DNA of 64,000 nucleotides from Epidermidibacterium keratini. Its GTDB lineage: Bacteria > Actinomycetota > Actinomycetes > Mycobacteriales > Antricoccaceae. The stretch spans positions 3,928,067 to 3,992,066 of the forward strand of contig NZ_CP047156.1 of the NCBI RefSeq assembly GCF_009834025.1, read 5' to 3'. Positions within the stretch are counted from its first letter, which is position 1; every line of letters starts with the position of its first letter. A program made the translations under genes and the position numbers. Shown here piece by piece: positions 18,473-28,958 of the stretch. The notes below the pieces were generated by a model. It was not told the DNA's origin. It did not search any database and worked only from the letters and a program-made list of their open reading frames with translations.

Positions 18473-19453
18473 ATGGCCGACGTCACCGAACGCACCCTGG
18501 CGTTGCTTGCGACGTTGCAAAGCAGGCGCTCCTTCACCGGCCCAGAGCTGACCGCCCGGCTTGGCGTGAGCGAGCGGACGCTGCGGCGCGATGTCGAACG
18601 GCTGCGGCGCTATGGCTACCCGGTGCACACCCAGCCCGGCCCCGGAGGTCACTATCGACTCGCCGGCGACCGCGCCGTACCTCCGCTCGTGCTCAGCGAC
18701 GACGAGGCGGTCGCCGCTCTTGCTGCTCTTGCTGCGTTTGCTGCGCACCCCGGCATCGACGGTGAGCCGGTCGAAGACGAACTAGGCGACGCGGCGACCC
18801 GCGCCTATGGCAAGCTCGACCAGCTGTTGCCGGCCAGGTTGCGGCCGCGGCTGGCGACATTTCGTAACACCATCGAGGCCTCAGCACCACGCGTGCCGAA
18901 GGTGTCCGCGCGCAGCATCGAGACGATCTCTGCGGCGATCGCCGACGATGAGATCGTGACTTTCGATTACCGCGACGCGCACGGCGACCGATCGCGGCGG
19001 CGGGTCGAGCCACACCGCCAGGTGCACCACCTGCTGCGCTGGTACCTGCTCGCGTGGGACTGCGAACGCGCGGGCTGGCGGGTGTTTCGCCTGGACCGCA
19101 TCACCCGGTTGCGGCGTACGGCGCGGCGGTTCACACCCCGACCGCTCCCGGCCGAGTCCGCGCTCGCCTATCTGCAGGCCGGGCTTGGCAAAGACCGCGA
19201 GGTCGTACGCGTCATCGTCGATGCCCCGGCCGAGCGGATCATCGATGCCTTCCGCTACGAGGACATCGACGTGCGGGAGCGCGAGGACGGGCGGTGCGAG
19301 CTCGTCGTGCGCGTCGAGGGTTGGCAGTGGTTCGCCTTGCACCTCGCGATGCTCGATGCCGACTTCACCATCGAACGGGACGCCGGACTCGGCGCTGAAC
19401 TGCGTCGCTTCGGCGCGCGGCTCCTCACTGCGACCGAGCGGGATCGACGGTGA
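18473..19453 (+). CDS. HTH-WYL transcriptional regulator
   Basis: The 326-aa PafB/C-like regulator has an N-terminal HTH (about 5-55, LTARLGVSERTLRRDVERL). A WYL ligand-sensing domain follows around residues 150-220, where the signature reads RWYLLAWD, and then a WCX-type C-terminal domain. WYL proteins of this type bind nucleic acids or small ligands and often control DNA-damage genes. It is divergent from the UvrA paralogue, so autoregulation and control of that gene are likely. Confidence 0.92.
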   Translation: MADVTERTLALLATLQSRRSFTGPELTARLGVSERTLRRDVERLRRYGYPVHTQPGPGGHYRLAGDRAVPPLVLSDDEAVAALAALAAFAAHPGIDGEPVEDELGDAATRAYGKLDQLLPARLRPRLATFRNTIEASAPRVPKVSARSIETISAAIADDEIVTFDYRDAHGDRSRRRVEPHRQVHHLLRWYLLAWDCERAGWRVFRLDRITRLRRTARRFTPRPLPAESALAYLQAGLGKDREVVRVIVDAPAERIIDAFRYEDIDVREREDGRCELVVRVEGWQWFALHLAMLDADFTIERDAGLGAELRRFGARLLTATERDRR

Positions 19454-19645
19454 CGTTGATACCCGAAACCACAACCCACCCCGATGAGAATCAGTTGCGC
19501 AGGAGATCCACCGGCGTTACCGTTCGGTTCATGGTGCGTGCCTCGGCCACTTCGGCCGAACGCTTCGCCATCGGCTAGCGGCTCCTGACCGTCCGGGGGC
19601 TCCACGCCCATTTCTTGTCACCGTCAGGGCGACCACGAGGTTGTC

Positions 19646-20848
19646 ATGATGAGTGAGCGCCGTCTGTCGGCTTTCCCGACCACTGCGTTGTGGTTGATCT
19701 TCTTTGTGAATGGTGGCGTTCTGGCCAGCTGGGCCCCGCGCGTTCCCGAAGTCAAAGACTCGCTCGCGCTATCGGATTCCGCGCTAGGCGCTGCGTTGTT
19801 CGGTGTCGCGGCAGGGTCTGTGCCCGCGCTGTTGGGCACCGGCTGGCTGCTGCGGTATGTGTCGACGCGGACCTTATGTGTCGGCGCCGGGACCGTCTTT
19901 GCTGCCGCGTTGCCCGCCATCGCCATGACGACCAGCGGTGGGACTCTCGCGGCGGTCCTGACCCTGCTGGGGGCTGCCAGCGGTTGCCTTGATGTCGCGA
20001 TGAACACCGCCGCTATCGAGTTCGAGCGGACCGCATCGCGGCGGCCGGTAATCTCGCGACTGCACGGCGGTTACAGCTTGGGTGTGTTGGCCGGCGCGAC
20101 AGGCGGTGCCGTTGCGACCAGGCTTTCGATGAGCGTGACCGATCACTTCATCGTGGTGTCGGTCATTCTTGTCGCGCTGGTGGCGATCGCAACGCCCCAG
20201 TTACCTCACACCACCCTCGCCGGGCGCCCCGCCCCTGAAAGAAACGCGCCAAGCTCACCCTGGCAGGCGACATTGGGGTTGCCCGTGGCGATTGCCGCGC
20301 TCGCAGTGGGTTGCCTCCTCGTCGAGGGCATGATCACCGATTGGTCGGCGTTGCTGATCTCACGCGATTTCGACGCCGGCTATGGACTCGGGTCAGCCGT
20401 GGTGGTCGCATTCAGCATCGCGATGTTCTGTTCGCGCTCGGCCGGCGACTGGCTGGTGTCGCGCATCGGCCGCACGGCCGTCCTTTACCTCAGCGCCGGA
20501 CTGACCGCGGCGGCATGTCTCGTCGGGCTCACTGCGCCATCAGTGACCGGCGCTGTCATCGCGATCGTCGTCATTGGATGCGGGTTGGGTCCGGTGTTCC
20601 CGCTAGCGATCTCCATGGCCGCCGATCGCCATCCCGAAGCGGTTGCCTCGGCCGCTGCGGCCGTCAGCGCCGTAGGCTACGTCGCCTATCTCGCCGGCCC
20701 CCCGGCCATCGGCCTGATCGCTGAACACGTCGGTCTCAAGGCCGCAGTCGTCGGCATCGGCACCCTCTGCGCACTCGTCATGGCTGTGTGCACCCGGCAG
20801 TTGCAGCTCGGTGCTCAGCCACAAGCTTTTGGATGTGGGCGCCACTAA
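19646..20848 (+). CDS. MFS transporter, YbjJ-like
   Basis: The 400-residue protein has about twelve membrane segments arranged as two six-span halves joined by a hydrophilic loop near residue 195. The first loop (VNGGVLASWAPRVPEVK) and SGCLDVAMNTAAIEFE resemble the YbjJ/fucose-permease-like branch of the major facilitator superfamily. The substrate is unknown. ATG at 19646 has GAGG five nt upstream. The 192-bp spacer before it holds no supported gene. It is monocistronic and convergent with rbpA. Confidence 0.85.
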   Translation: MMSERRLSAFPTTALWLIFFVNGGVLASWAPRVPEVKDSLALSDSALGAALFGVAAGSVPALLGTGWLLRYVSTRTLCVGAGTVFAAALPAIAMTTSGGTLAAVLTLLGAASGCLDVAMNTAAIEFERTASRRPVISRLHGGYSLGVLAGATGGAVATRLSMSVTDHFIVVSVILVALVAIATPQLPHTTLAGRPAPERNAPSSPWQATLGLPVAIAALAVGCLLVEGMITDWSALLISRDFDAGYGLGSAVVVAFSIAMFCSRSAGDWLVSRIGRTAVLYLSAGLTAAACLVGLTAPSVTGAVIAIVVIGCGLGPVFPLAISMAADRHPEAVASAAAAVSAVGYVAYLAGPPAIGLIAEHVGLKAAVVGIGTLCALVMAVCTRQLQLGAQPQAFGCGRH

Positions 20849-20881
20849 CTGACATCGACGTCAGCGCCAGACGACCGATGA

Positions 20882-21226
20882 TCAGACCTCGCCGCGACGG
20901 GCGCGGAGCTTCTGCAGAGCCTCATCCAGCAGTGCCTCGCCGTCGGCGTCGGTACGCCGTTCCCGGACATAGGCGATGTGCGTCTTGTAGACCTCGGTCG
21001 TGCGCGCCGTCGGCGGCTTTGCCGAGTCGCGCCCGGCGGGCAGACCGCACTTGGGGCAGTCCCACTCCTCCGGAACGTCGGCATCTGCCGCGAACGCCGG
21101 GCTGGCCTCGTGACCGTTTGCGCAATGAAATGCGATGCGGACGCGCGGCGCGGCCTGGCCGCGCTCGTTCTCGCCCATCGGGCCAGATCCGACCCGAGTC
21201 CCCCGAATGATGTTTCCGCCTGCCAC
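20882..21226 (-). CDS. rbpA: RNA polymerase-binding protein RbpA
   Basis: RbpA binds the principal sigma factor and RNA polymerase and stabilises the open complex; it is confined to actinobacteria. The 114-aa protein has the N-terminal tail (GGNIIRGTRVG), a core domain with zinc-ligand candidates HCANGH and CPKCG, the basic linker, and the C-terminal sigma-interaction helix VYKTHIAYVRERR to LRARRGEV. The start is GTG at 21226 with AAAGGA about 11 nt upstream. A TetR-like palindrome lies in its upstream region. secG is upstream on the same strand but a hairpin separates them. Confidence 0.93.
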   Translation of the reverse strand: MAGGNIIRGTRVGSGPMGENERGQAAPRVRIAFHCANGHEASPAFAADADVPEEWDCPKCGLPAGRDSAKPPTARTTEVYKTHIAYVRERRTDADGEALLDEALQKLRARRGEV

Positions 21227-21246
21227 AGTCGTGTGCGTCCTTTCCT

Positions 21247-21260
21247 AGACCGATCGGTCT
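21247..21260. promoter_or_regulatory. Perfect 14-bp palindrome upstream of rbpA
   Basis: AGACCGATCGGTCT is a perfect dyad 21 bp before the rbpA start. It resembles TetR-family operators in form. No TetR gene lies in the window. Confidence 0.5.
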
Positions 21261-21284
21261 CGACTAAAGATCGATACAACGCCG

Positions 21285-21310
21285 CGCGCCCGGCGTTATG
21301 GCCGGGCGCG
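21285..21310 (-). terminator. Hairpin terminator after secG
   Basis: Perfect 10-bp arms CGCGCCCGGC and GCCGGGCGCG with a 6-nt loop lie 13 bp past the secG stop. There is only a short T-containing tail. Confidence 0.6.
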
Positions 21311-21322
21311 GAGGACTCGAGC

Positions 21323-21553
21323 TTAGATCTTGTGGATCAACCCGAGTACGACGATACAAATGAGCCAGATGACCCCGACGAAAATCGTGGCGATGTTCAG
21401 GTTCTTCTCAACCACCGACGAACCGGACAGCTGCGAGGACATCGAGCCCCCGAACATCGACGACAGTCCACCGCCTCGGCCCTTGTGGAGCAAGATCGCC
21501 GCGATCAGCAACACGCTGGTCACAATGAGGAGGGCCTCAAAAAGCAGCTGCAC
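21323..21553 (-). CDS. secG: Protein translocase subunit SecG
   Basis: This small membrane subunit of the SecYEG channel has two hydrophobic spans. The first (LLFEALLIVTSVLLIAAILL) is followed by the hallmark HKGRGGGLSSMFGG loop, and the second is near the C-terminus. GTG at 21553 gives 76 aa, the family norm, and has GGAG eight nt upstream. The ATG at 21589 would add 12 residues without a ribosome site. In many actinobacteria secG follows tpiA; here the amide gene pair separates them. Confidence 0.93.
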   Translation of the reverse strand: MQLLFEALLIVTSVLLIAAILLHKGRGGGLSSMFGGSMSSQLSGSSVVEKNLNIATIFVGVIWLICIVVLGLIHKI

Positions 21554-21679
21554 TGTCGGTTCGCTCCAGACGCGTTCGGGATCGTTCATCGGTGGAAAAC
21601 AGCAACCAGGATAACCTGCCGATCTCGATCTGCCGAACTCCGCCGGGCAAATCCGCGAAAGTAGCCTCCCTCGTCTCGG

Positions 21680-22933
21680 CTATCCGGCTGCGTGCGGTGC
21701 AGGTGTGCCCTGCTTCACCTGGTGCGGGCCGTCGGCGGACGGCCGCACGTCGAAGTCGAACATCGCGGTCGGCAGGTAGACCGTGGCGCAGGCGTTCGGG
21801 ATGTCGACGACGCCGGACAACCGGCCTTCGATCGGCGCGGCTCCGAGCAGCAGGTAGGCCTGCTCCGGGCTGTAGCCGAACTTGGTGAGGTAGTCGATCG
21901 CATGCAGGCAGGCGCGCTGGTAGGACAGGTGCGAGTCGAGGTAGCGCTGCTCGCCATCGAGGGTCACCGACGTACCCGAGAAGGCCAGCCATTCGCTGAA
22001 CCGCGGGTCGACGCGACCGGGCATGAAGATCGCGTTCTCGCTCACGCCGTACGTCGACATTCCGCCGGAGATCAGCTCGACACGCAGGTCGATGAACCCG
22101 CCCATCTCGATCGCACCGCAGAAGGTGATCTCACCGTCGCCCTGCGAGAAGTGCAGGTCTCCCAGCGAGAGGTTCGCGCCGTCGACGAAGACCGGATAGA
22201 AGATGCGCGTGCCCTTGGACAGGTTCTTGATGTCCTGGTTGCCGCCATTCTCGCGCGGCGGTGCGGTGCGTGCGGCCTCGCCGGCGACGCGCTCGAAGTC
22301 GCTGGGCGATACCCCACCGAGTACGGCGTCCTTCGGCTGCGGCGGCAACGCCAGCGGCGGCACGCGATCAGGGTCGGTGGCGATGAGCGCGCCTTCGCGC
22401 TTGTTCCACGTCGCGAGCAGGTCGGCCGATGGCGCCGTACCCATCAGCCCCGGGTGAATGAGGCCTTCGAACGCGACCTCCGGGATATGCCGGCTCGTCG
22501 CGATCTGGCCGGTGAAGTCCCACACCGCCTTGTAGGCGTCCGGGAACTGGTCGGTGAGGAAGCCGCCGCCGTTCTTCTTGGCGAAGATGCCGGTGTAGCC
22601 CCAGCCCTGCCCGGCCAGTGGACCGGAGTCCTCCTGCGGGATCGGGCCGACATCGAGGATGTCGACGATGAGCAGGTCGCCGGGCTTGGCGCCCTCGATC
22701 GCGAACGGTCCGCTGAGCTTGTGCACCGTATCCAGCGGCGCGTTCAGGATGTCCTCGGCCGAGTCGTCGTTGTGGATCGCTCCGTCAAACCACTCGCGGC
22801 ATTCGACGCGGAAGGAGTCGCCGGGCTTGACCGTCGCGACCGGCGGGATATCCGGGTGCCACCGGTTGTGGCCAAGCAGCTTCTGGTCCTCGAAGTTCTT
22901 GCTCGAGTCGAGCGGGAAGATGACGTCGGGCAT
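21680..22933 (-). CDS. fmdA: Formamidase (FmdA/AmdA family)
   Basis: This enzyme hydrolyses formamide (possibly acetamide) to ammonia and the acid. The 417-aa length is typical. Family regions are WFDGAIHNDDSAED, EGLIHPGLMGTAPS, GDLHFSQGDGEITFCGAIEMGG and YSPEQAYLLLGAAPIEGR. It lies 56 bp downstream of an AmiS/UreI-type channel gene on the same strand, so the two form an amide uptake and hydrolysis unit for nitrogen supply. No regulator gene is adjacent. Confidence 0.92.
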   Translation of the reverse strand: MPDVIFPLDSSKNFEDQKLLGHNRWHPDIPPVATVKPGDSFRVECREWFDGAIHNDDSAEDILNAPLDTVHKLSGPFAIEGAKPGDLLIVDILDVGPIPQEDSGPLAGQGWGYTGIFAKKNGGGFLTDQFPDAYKAVWDFTGQIATSRHIPEVAFEGLIHPGLMGTAPSADLLATWNKREGALIATDPDRVPPLALPPQPKDAVLGGVSPSDFERVAGEAARTAPPRENGGNQDIKNLSKGTRIFYPVFVDGANLSLGDLHFSQGDGEITFCGAIEMGGFIDLRVELISGGMSTYGVSENAIFMPGRVDPRFSEWLAFSGTSVTLDGEQRYLDSHLSYQRACLHAIDYLTKFGYSPEQAYLLLGAAPIEGRLSGVVDIPNACATVYLPTAMFDFDVRPSADGPHQVKQGTPAPHAAG

Positions 22934-22989
22934 AGGGGTGCTCCAATCTCATGCGGGTTACTGCGTGGCTGGAATTGCGCGTACGGCGG

Positions 22990-23640
22990 TCAGGCAGCAG
23001 GTGCGGGCTTGGAAGCTCCTTCCTCGACGGGCGGAGTCGGCGTACTGCCCAGCAACGTCGGGCGGACGCGCGCGAGTACGACGCACGCGGCGATCAGCAG
23101 CACAGCGATGACACCGGCCACGATGGCGAAGCCGCTCGTGGTGGGCCACGCGTCTTCGAAGATGAGGATCGCCGGGATGGTCGCGGTGAGGTGTGAGCCG
23201 ACCAGCAGCAGCCAGCCGGTGAAGGGTGTGAGTGAGACGCGGCCGAGCGCGAGGATCGCGAAGAACATCGACCACATCACCGCCCACACGAACCAGATGA
23301 CCGAGAACGCCGGGTCCGTGCGGAGACTGACGATGCCAAACCAGATCGCCATGACGGCGACGAACAGCGAGAACCACCCCAGTCCGGTGCCGGAGTTGCC
23401 CATCAGGTTGTTGATGCCGACATAGAGATAGGTGAAGCCAAAGAGGTAGATCGGGCCGATGGCATATCCGGCCTCCAGGCCCCCGCCGCCCAGCAGGATC
23501 GCCAGCGTCGGGAAGATGACCTGCATCGCGCCGACAAAGAGGTTGAAGGGCGCGCTATCGCGGGCAGAAACCGCCCCGAGCAGGCTGGCGCCGTTGACGA
23601 ACAGCACGGCACCGACAAACAGCAAACCGACGTTCGTCAT
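22990..23640 (-). CDS. AmiS/UreI family amide or urea channel
   Basis: The 216-aa integral membrane protein has about six or seven spans. Family features include GLLFVGAVLFVNG at the N-terminus, YLFGFTYLYVGIN, and WFVWAVMWSMFFA with aromatic pore residues. Members form proton-gated urea or short-chain amide channels. The neighbouring formamidase points to formamide or acetamide as the permeant. The C-terminal ~20 residues are proline-rich. Confidence 0.9.
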   Translation of the reverse strand: MTNVGLLFVGAVLFVNGASLLGAVSARDSAPFNLFVGAMQVIFPTLAILLGGGGLEAGYAIGPIYLFGFTYLYVGINNLMGNSGTGLGWFSLFVAVMAIWFGIVSLRTDPAFSVIWFVWAVMWSMFFAILALGRVSLTPFTGWLLLVGSHLTATIPAILIFEDAWPTTSGFAIVAGVIAVLLIAACVVLARVRPTLLGSTPTPPVEEGASKPAPAA

Positions 23641-23731
23641 CGCCCACCCCCGGTTTAATCCTGCAACCTCTGCGACGGAGTGTGCGCAGTCACACCGGGG
23701 ATGTCAACGAGCCATCCCATCCAATGAGAAA

Positions 23732-23765
23732 GAGCGTCGGCCACGCTGTCGCGCGGCCGACGCTC
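23732..23765 (-). terminator. Terminator after tpiA
   Basis: 11-bp arms GAGCGTCGGCC (23732-23742) and GGCCGACGCTC (23755-23765) lie just past the tpiA stop. On the minus strand a CTTTCTC tail follows, as in a rho-independent terminator. Confidence 0.7.
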
Positions 23766-23779
23766 CTTCGTGAGCTTGC

Positions 23780-24574
23780 CTAGCGGTCACCCTCCAGGGT
23801 GAGCTTGCAGATGGCGGCGAACTGCTCGCCGTCCAGGCTGGCGCCGCCGACCAGCGAGCCGTCGACGTCCGGCTGCGACGCGAGGGCGGCGGTGTTGTCC
23901 GGCTTGACCGAGCCGCCATAGAGGATGCGTACGCCGTCGGCGAGATCGCCGGAGTAGAGGTCGGCCAGCTGGTCGCGGATCGCCGAGCACACCTCCTGCG
24001 CGTCCTCGGGTGTCGCGGTCTTGCCAGTGCCGATTGCCCACACCGGCTCGTAGGCGATCACGATGTCCTTCGCCTGCTCCGCGGGAACGCCCTCGAGGGC
24101 GGCCGCGACCTGAGCGACGACGTGCGAGACGTGCTCGCCCGCCTCCCGGACCTCCAGACCTTCACCGACGCACACGATTGGGATGATGCCGTGCGCGAAG
24201 GCGATCTTGGCCTTGGCGTTGACCAGCGCGTCATCCTCGTGGTGATACTCGCGCCGCTCGGAGTGCCCGACCGTCACGAACGCGCAGCCGAGCTTGGCCA
24301 GCATCGACGCGCTGACCTCGCCGGTGTAGGCCCCGGACTCATGGGCCGAGACGTCCTGCGCGCCGTACTCGATCTCGAGCTTGTCGCCGTCGACGAGGGT
24401 CTGCACGCCGCGCAACGACACGAACGGTGGGAGTACGACGACCTCGACCTGGTCGAGCGTCTTTTCATCCAGGCTGAAGACGACCTTCTGCACCAGCGCA
24501 ATGGCCTCGAGGTGCGTCAGGTTCATCTTCCAGTTGCCGGCGACGAGCGGCTTGCGGGTGCTCTGCTGAGCCAT
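23780..24574 (-). CDS. tpiA: Triosephosphate isomerase
   Basis: This glycolytic enzyme interconverts DHAP and glyceraldehyde-3-P. The 264-aa TIM barrel has AGNWKMN at the N-terminus (catalytic Lys), GHSERR (catalytic His), [15 protein letters not shown] (catalytic Glu and flexible loop) and YGGSVKPDN. The ATG overlaps the pgk stop (TGATG) and is preceded by GGAGGC, so it is coupled to pgk. It is the last gene of gap-pgk-tpiA. Confidence 0.98.
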   Translation of the reverse strand: MAQQSTRKPLVAGNWKMNLTHLEAIALVQKVVFSLDEKTLDQVEVVVLPPFVSLRGVQTLVDGDKLEIEYGAQDVSAHESGAYTGEVSASMLAKLGCAFVTVGHSERREYHHEDDALVNAKAKIAFAHGIIPIVCVGEGLEVREAGEHVSHVVAQVAAALEGVPAEQAKDIVIAYEPVWAIGTGKTATPEDAQEVCSAIRDQLADLYSGDLADGVRILYGGSVKPDNTAALASQPDVDGSLVGGASLDGEQFAAICKLTLEGDR

Positions 24575-25770
24575 CACGCCTCCAGGGCTTTGAGTCCGGG
24601 CAGTTCCTTGCCCTCGAGGTACTCCAGCGACGCGCCACCGCCGGTCGAGATGTGCGAGAAGTTGTCCTCGCCCACATCGAGCGCCCGCACGGCCGCCGCG
24701 GAGTCTCCCCCGCCGACAACCGAGTACGCCGAACCATCGGCAATTGCCGAAGCAACGCCGCGGGTGCCCTCAGCGAACGCCGGCATCTCAAACACGCCCA
24801 TCGGGCCGTTCCAGAAGACCGTCTTCGCGCCAGCCAGCTCCTTGGCAAACAGAGCGACCGACTCGGGCCCGATATCCAAGCCCATCTGGTCCTCGGGGAT
24901 CTCATCGACACTCACCGTCGTTGCCGGTGCGTCGGCCTTGAACTCCGGGGCGACGACAACGTCGACCGGCAGCACGATCTTGTCGCCGCTGCTCTTCAGA
25001 AGCTGAGCACAGGTGTCGACCTGGTCCTTCTCCAGCAGCGACGTGCCGACCGACTTTCCTTGCGCGGCAAGGAAAGTAAAGCACATTCCGCCGCCCACGA
25101 GGAGCTTGTCAACCTTCGGCAACAGCGACTCGATCACCGCAAGCTTGTCCGAGACCTTGCTGCCGCCGAGCACGACGACGTACGGACGCTCCGGATCCTC
25201 GGTGAGCCGGCGCAGGACCTCGACCTCGTCGTGCACCAGCTTCCCGGCGTACGCCGGAAGTACGCCGGCGACGTCGTAGACCGAGGCCTGAGCGCGGTGC
25301 ACGACACCGAAGCCGTCGCTGACGAACGCGGCGTCCTCACCGACCAGCGCCACCAGCTCCTGCGCGAGGGCCTGGCGCTCGGACTCGTCCTTGCTGGTCT
25401 CGCGCGGGTCGAACCGCACGTTTTCCAGCAGTACGACGTCACCGTCGGACATGCCGTCGACGATCTTCTTTGCCTCGTCACCGGTGAGCTCGGGGCTGAG
25501 CGTGACATCGGTGCCCAGCAGCTCGCCCAGCTTGGCGGCGACCGGCTTCAGACTGAACGCCGGGTCGGGTGCGCCCTTCGGCCGGCCCAGGTGCGCCATC
25601 ACGACGACCTTCGCACCGGCGTCGCGCAGTGCGCTCAGCGTCGGCACAGTCGCCTCGATGCGGCCGGGATCGGTGATCTTCTCGCCATCGAGCGGCACGT
25701 TGAGATCGGCGCGGACCAGCACATGACGCCCGGCCGGATTGGTGTCCAGCAGGTCCTGCAGGCTCTTCAT
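24574..25770 (-). CDS. pgk: Phosphoglycerate kinase
   Basis: This enzyme makes ATP from 1,3-bisphosphoglycerate. At 398 aa it has the full two-domain fold: RADLNVPL near the N-terminus, MAHLGRPKG, the [11 protein letters not shown] substrate site, [20 protein letters not shown], and the C-terminal nucleotide loop [10 protein letters not shown] to [13 protein letters not shown]. It starts 3 bp after the gap stop and overlaps tpiA. Confidence 0.98.
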   Translation of the reverse strand: MKSLQDLLDTNPAGRHVLVRADLNVPLDGEKITDPGRIEATVPTLSALRDAGAKVVVMAHLGRPKGAPDPAFSLKPVAAKLGELLGTDVTLSPELTGDEAKKIVDGMSDGDVVLLENVRFDPRETSKDESERQALAQELVALVGEDAAFVSDGFGVVHRAQASVYDVAGVLPAYAGKLVHDEVEVLRRLTEDPERPYVVVLGGSKVSDKLAVIESLLPKVDKLLVGGGMCFTFLAAQGKSVGTSLLEKDQVDTCAQLLKSSGDKIVLPVDVVVAPEFKADAPATTVSVDEIPEDQMGLDIGPESVALFAKELAGAKTVFWNGPMGVFEMPAFAEGTRGVASAIADGSAYSVVGGGDSAAAVRALDVGEDNFSHISTGGGASLEYLEGKELPGLKALEA

Positions 25771-25773
25771 CGC

Positions 25774-26817
<1,044 letters not shown>

Positions 26818-26923
26818 TCAACCTGATGAGCTCGCGGGCGCGGTCAGTTGTGTGGACGGCCCCAACTCTATCGTCGGGCTCGCTAAAACCGCAGGGCCCG
26901 CCGCGTGCCGCTGCGCACAGGGT

Positions 26924-27096
26924 CTACTGGGAGAGCATCTCGTCGGTGACGACGGATTGCCAGAGGCCGACCACACTCGGACGGCCAAGTGGCTACTGGG
27001 AGAGCATCTCGTCGGTGACGACGGATTGCCAGGGCCCGACCACACTCGGACGGCCAGGTGGCTACTGGGAGAGCATCTCGTCGGTGACGACGGATT
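26924..27096. repeat. 69-bp tandem repeat copying the whiA 3' end
   Basis: Two full 69-bp units (26924-26992 and 26993-27061) differ at only three positions. A third partial unit of 35 bp (27062-27096) is the actual end of whiA. Because 69 is divisible by three, each unit preserves the whiA frame. On the minus strand each unit repeats the codons for [10 protein letters not shown] and a TAG. It lies in the whiA-gap spacer, which holds no other supported gene. Confidence 0.92.
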
Positions 27097-28042
27097 CAGT
27101 GTCCGGGATGCCTTCGTCCTGGGCGCGCTTGTCGGCGAGGGCGAGCAGCCGGCGGATCCGGCCCGCGACCGCGTCCTTGGTCATCGGCGGGTCGGCGAGC
27201 TGGCCGAGCTCCTCCAGGGATGCCTGCCGGTGCTCAAGACGCAGCTTGCCGGCAAACAGCAGGTGGTCGGGTACGTCGTCGCCGAGGATCGCGAGGGCGC
27301 GCTCGACGCGGGCGCTGGCCGCGACGGCGGCTCGCGCCGAACGGCGCAGGTTGGCGTCGTCGAAGTTGGCGAGCCGGTTAGCGCTTGAGCGGATCTCGCG
27401 GCGCATCCGACGTTCTTCCCAGACCAGTACGGACTGGTGTGCGCCCATGCGGGTGAGCATGGCGGCGATCGCGTCGCCGTCGCGGATCACCACGCGGTCG
27501 GCGCCGCGGACTTCGCGGGCCTTTGCCGCGATGCCGAGGCGGCGCGCCGCACCGACGAGGGCGAGCGCTGCCTCGTTGCCGGGGCACGTGACCTCGAGCG
27601 AGGCCGAGCGCCCGGGCTCGGTGAGCGAGCCATGCGCCAGGAAGGCGCCGCGCCAGGCAGCTTCGCATTCGCCGATGCCGCCGGCCACGACTGCGGGAGG
27701 CAGCCCGCGGGCCGGTCGGCCACGCTGGTCGACGAGGCCGGTCTGGCGAGCGAGAGAGTCACCGTCATTGGGGACGCGCACGAGAAAACGGCTGCCCTTG
27801 CGGAGGTTTCCGCCGCTCATCATCTGTACGTCGGGCGTGATACCGAAGAGGTCCACGATGTCGCGGTGCAGCCGCCGAGCAGCGGCCCCGGTATCGAGCT
27901 CGGCTTCGATGACAATGCGACCGCCGACGAGATGGAGCCCGCCGGCCAGCCGCAGGACCGTGGCGACCTCGGCCTTGCGCTCTCCGGTCTTCTTGACCTC
28001 GACCTGGCACAGTTCGGCCTTGACATCGCCCGTCATCGCCAT
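27062..28042 (-). CDS. whiA: Sporulation/cell-division regulator WhiA
   Basis: WhiA is a DNA-binding protein with a LAGLIDADG homing-endonuclease-like N-terminal domain and a C-terminal HTH. It controls septation genes together with WhiB in Streptomyces and is conserved in Gram-positives. The 326-aa product matches the family throughout: [50 protein letters not shown] and the HTH segment [20 protein letters not shown]. The start at 28042 gives the usual [11 protein letters not shown]. The stop lies in the first unit of a 69-bp tandem repeat. It is normally next to yvcK, but here three other genes intervene. Confidence 0.95.
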   Translation of the reverse strand: MAMTGDVKAELCQVEVKKTGERKAEVATVLRLAGGLHLVGGRIVIEAELDTGAAARRLHRDIVDLFGITPDVQMMSGGNLRKGSRFLVRVPNDGDSLARQTGLVDQRGRPARGLPPAVVAGGIGECEAAWRGAFLAHGSLTEPGRSASLEVTCPGNEAALALVGAARRLGIAAKAREVRGADRVVIRDGDAIAAMLTRMGAHQSVLVWEERRMRREIRSSANRLANFDDANLRRSARAAVAASARVERALAILGDDVPDHLLFAGKLRLEHRQASLEELGQLADPPMTKDAVAGRIRRLLALADKRAQDEGIPDTESVVTDEMLSQ

Positions 28043-28200
28043 CTCTTGCTGCGACCTCTCGTTTGGTTCTGGCCGACCACCGCAGGCACGTTGGCTGACC
28101 GTCATCAGTTCGACAAGCAAACTTACCGTGTCTGAGGCGGTGACGGGGCTTCGTTGAGAGATCGCTTTGGGTCTGGCAGAGCGAGACTCGCCACGCTGAC

Positions 28201-28854
28201 TTACGCTGCCGCGCGCCGACCTCGACGATCCGACAGACGCGCAAGACCGCGCTGCCCGGCGAGCCCGAGAGCCGTGCCAAGGACGCCGGCGGCAAGACCC
28301 CACAGCAGGTGACCCTGCACGTAGAACCACATTGAGCTGACGACGGTCTCGAGTGGTGCGGTCTGCAGGTTTCGGGCGAGTGGGGCGATGAGGTTGACCG
28401 ACGCGATAAGCGGCGCGGCGAGCACGAGCAGCCATGGGGCGCGGCGTACCGCCGTACTCGGGACGAGCCGATCCAGCACGACGCCGGCGATGAGGTACGG
28501 CAGAATCTGCAGGCCCCACATCGGATTGGCGGTCAGGATGATCGCACTCGATGCAGCAGCGACTCCTGTGCCAACGTTTGCCCGGTCAATCGCCAACCGT
28601 GCGGTGATCATCGGCGCGAGCCAGAAGAGCGTCCGGTGACCCGGCAGGCCCCACGGAGTGCGGATGAGCTGTCCGGCCACGATCAGCGCGATCGCGGTGA
28701 GCACGATGACAACTGCGCCGAGCGGGTAAATGGTCGGCGTGCGGCGGGCGCGTACTGACGGCGCACGGTCGGCGATCGTGGCCGGGACGCGTTCATCGAG
28801 CATCGAGACTCCCGGGAACTGCTGAGGTCGGGTCGCCGCATCACTGAATCGCAT
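28201..28854 (-). CDS. Integral membrane protein, resembling an ECF S-component
   Basis: The roughly 217-residue protein has five or six hydrophobic segments (about 50-70, 80-100, 105-125, 140-158 and 175-200). The motif [20 protein letters not shown] and the overall layout recall substrate-specificity subunits of energy-coupling-factor transporters, but no diagnostic motif confirms it. Start choice: ATG 28854 has AGAGGG eight nt upstream; ATG 28803 (200 aa) has GGGAG five nt upstream. It is divergent from the TiaS-like gene with about 100 bp between. No ECF ATPase genes are nearby. Confidence 0.6.
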   Translation of the reverse strand: MRFSDAATRPQQFPGVSMLDERVPATIADRAPSVRARRTPTIYPLGAVVIVLTAIALIVAGQLIRTPWGLPGHRTLFWLAPMITARLAIDRANVGTGVAAASSAIILTANPMWGLQILPYLIAGVVLDRLVPSTAVRRAPWLLVLAAPLIASVNLIAPLARNLQTAPLETVVSSMWFYVQGHLLWGLAAGVLGTALGLAGQRGLARLSDRRGRRAAA

Positions 28855-28958
28855 TGGCGCAACCCTCTGCGCAACGATGCGGCATTCGCGCCACAATAAC
28901 AGCGTTGCAGCAGCAACTGCTAATGTCCGGTTGACGCGTAGATCAGGGCAGGGAGCGC

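Noticed and set aside
19454-19645. Possible 33-codon ORF before the MFS gene
   Set aside because: No ribosome site, no homology and arbitrary composition.
26924-27096. CRISPR-like array
   Set aside because: The units are contiguous 69-bp tandem copies without unique spacers and derive from the whiA coding end.
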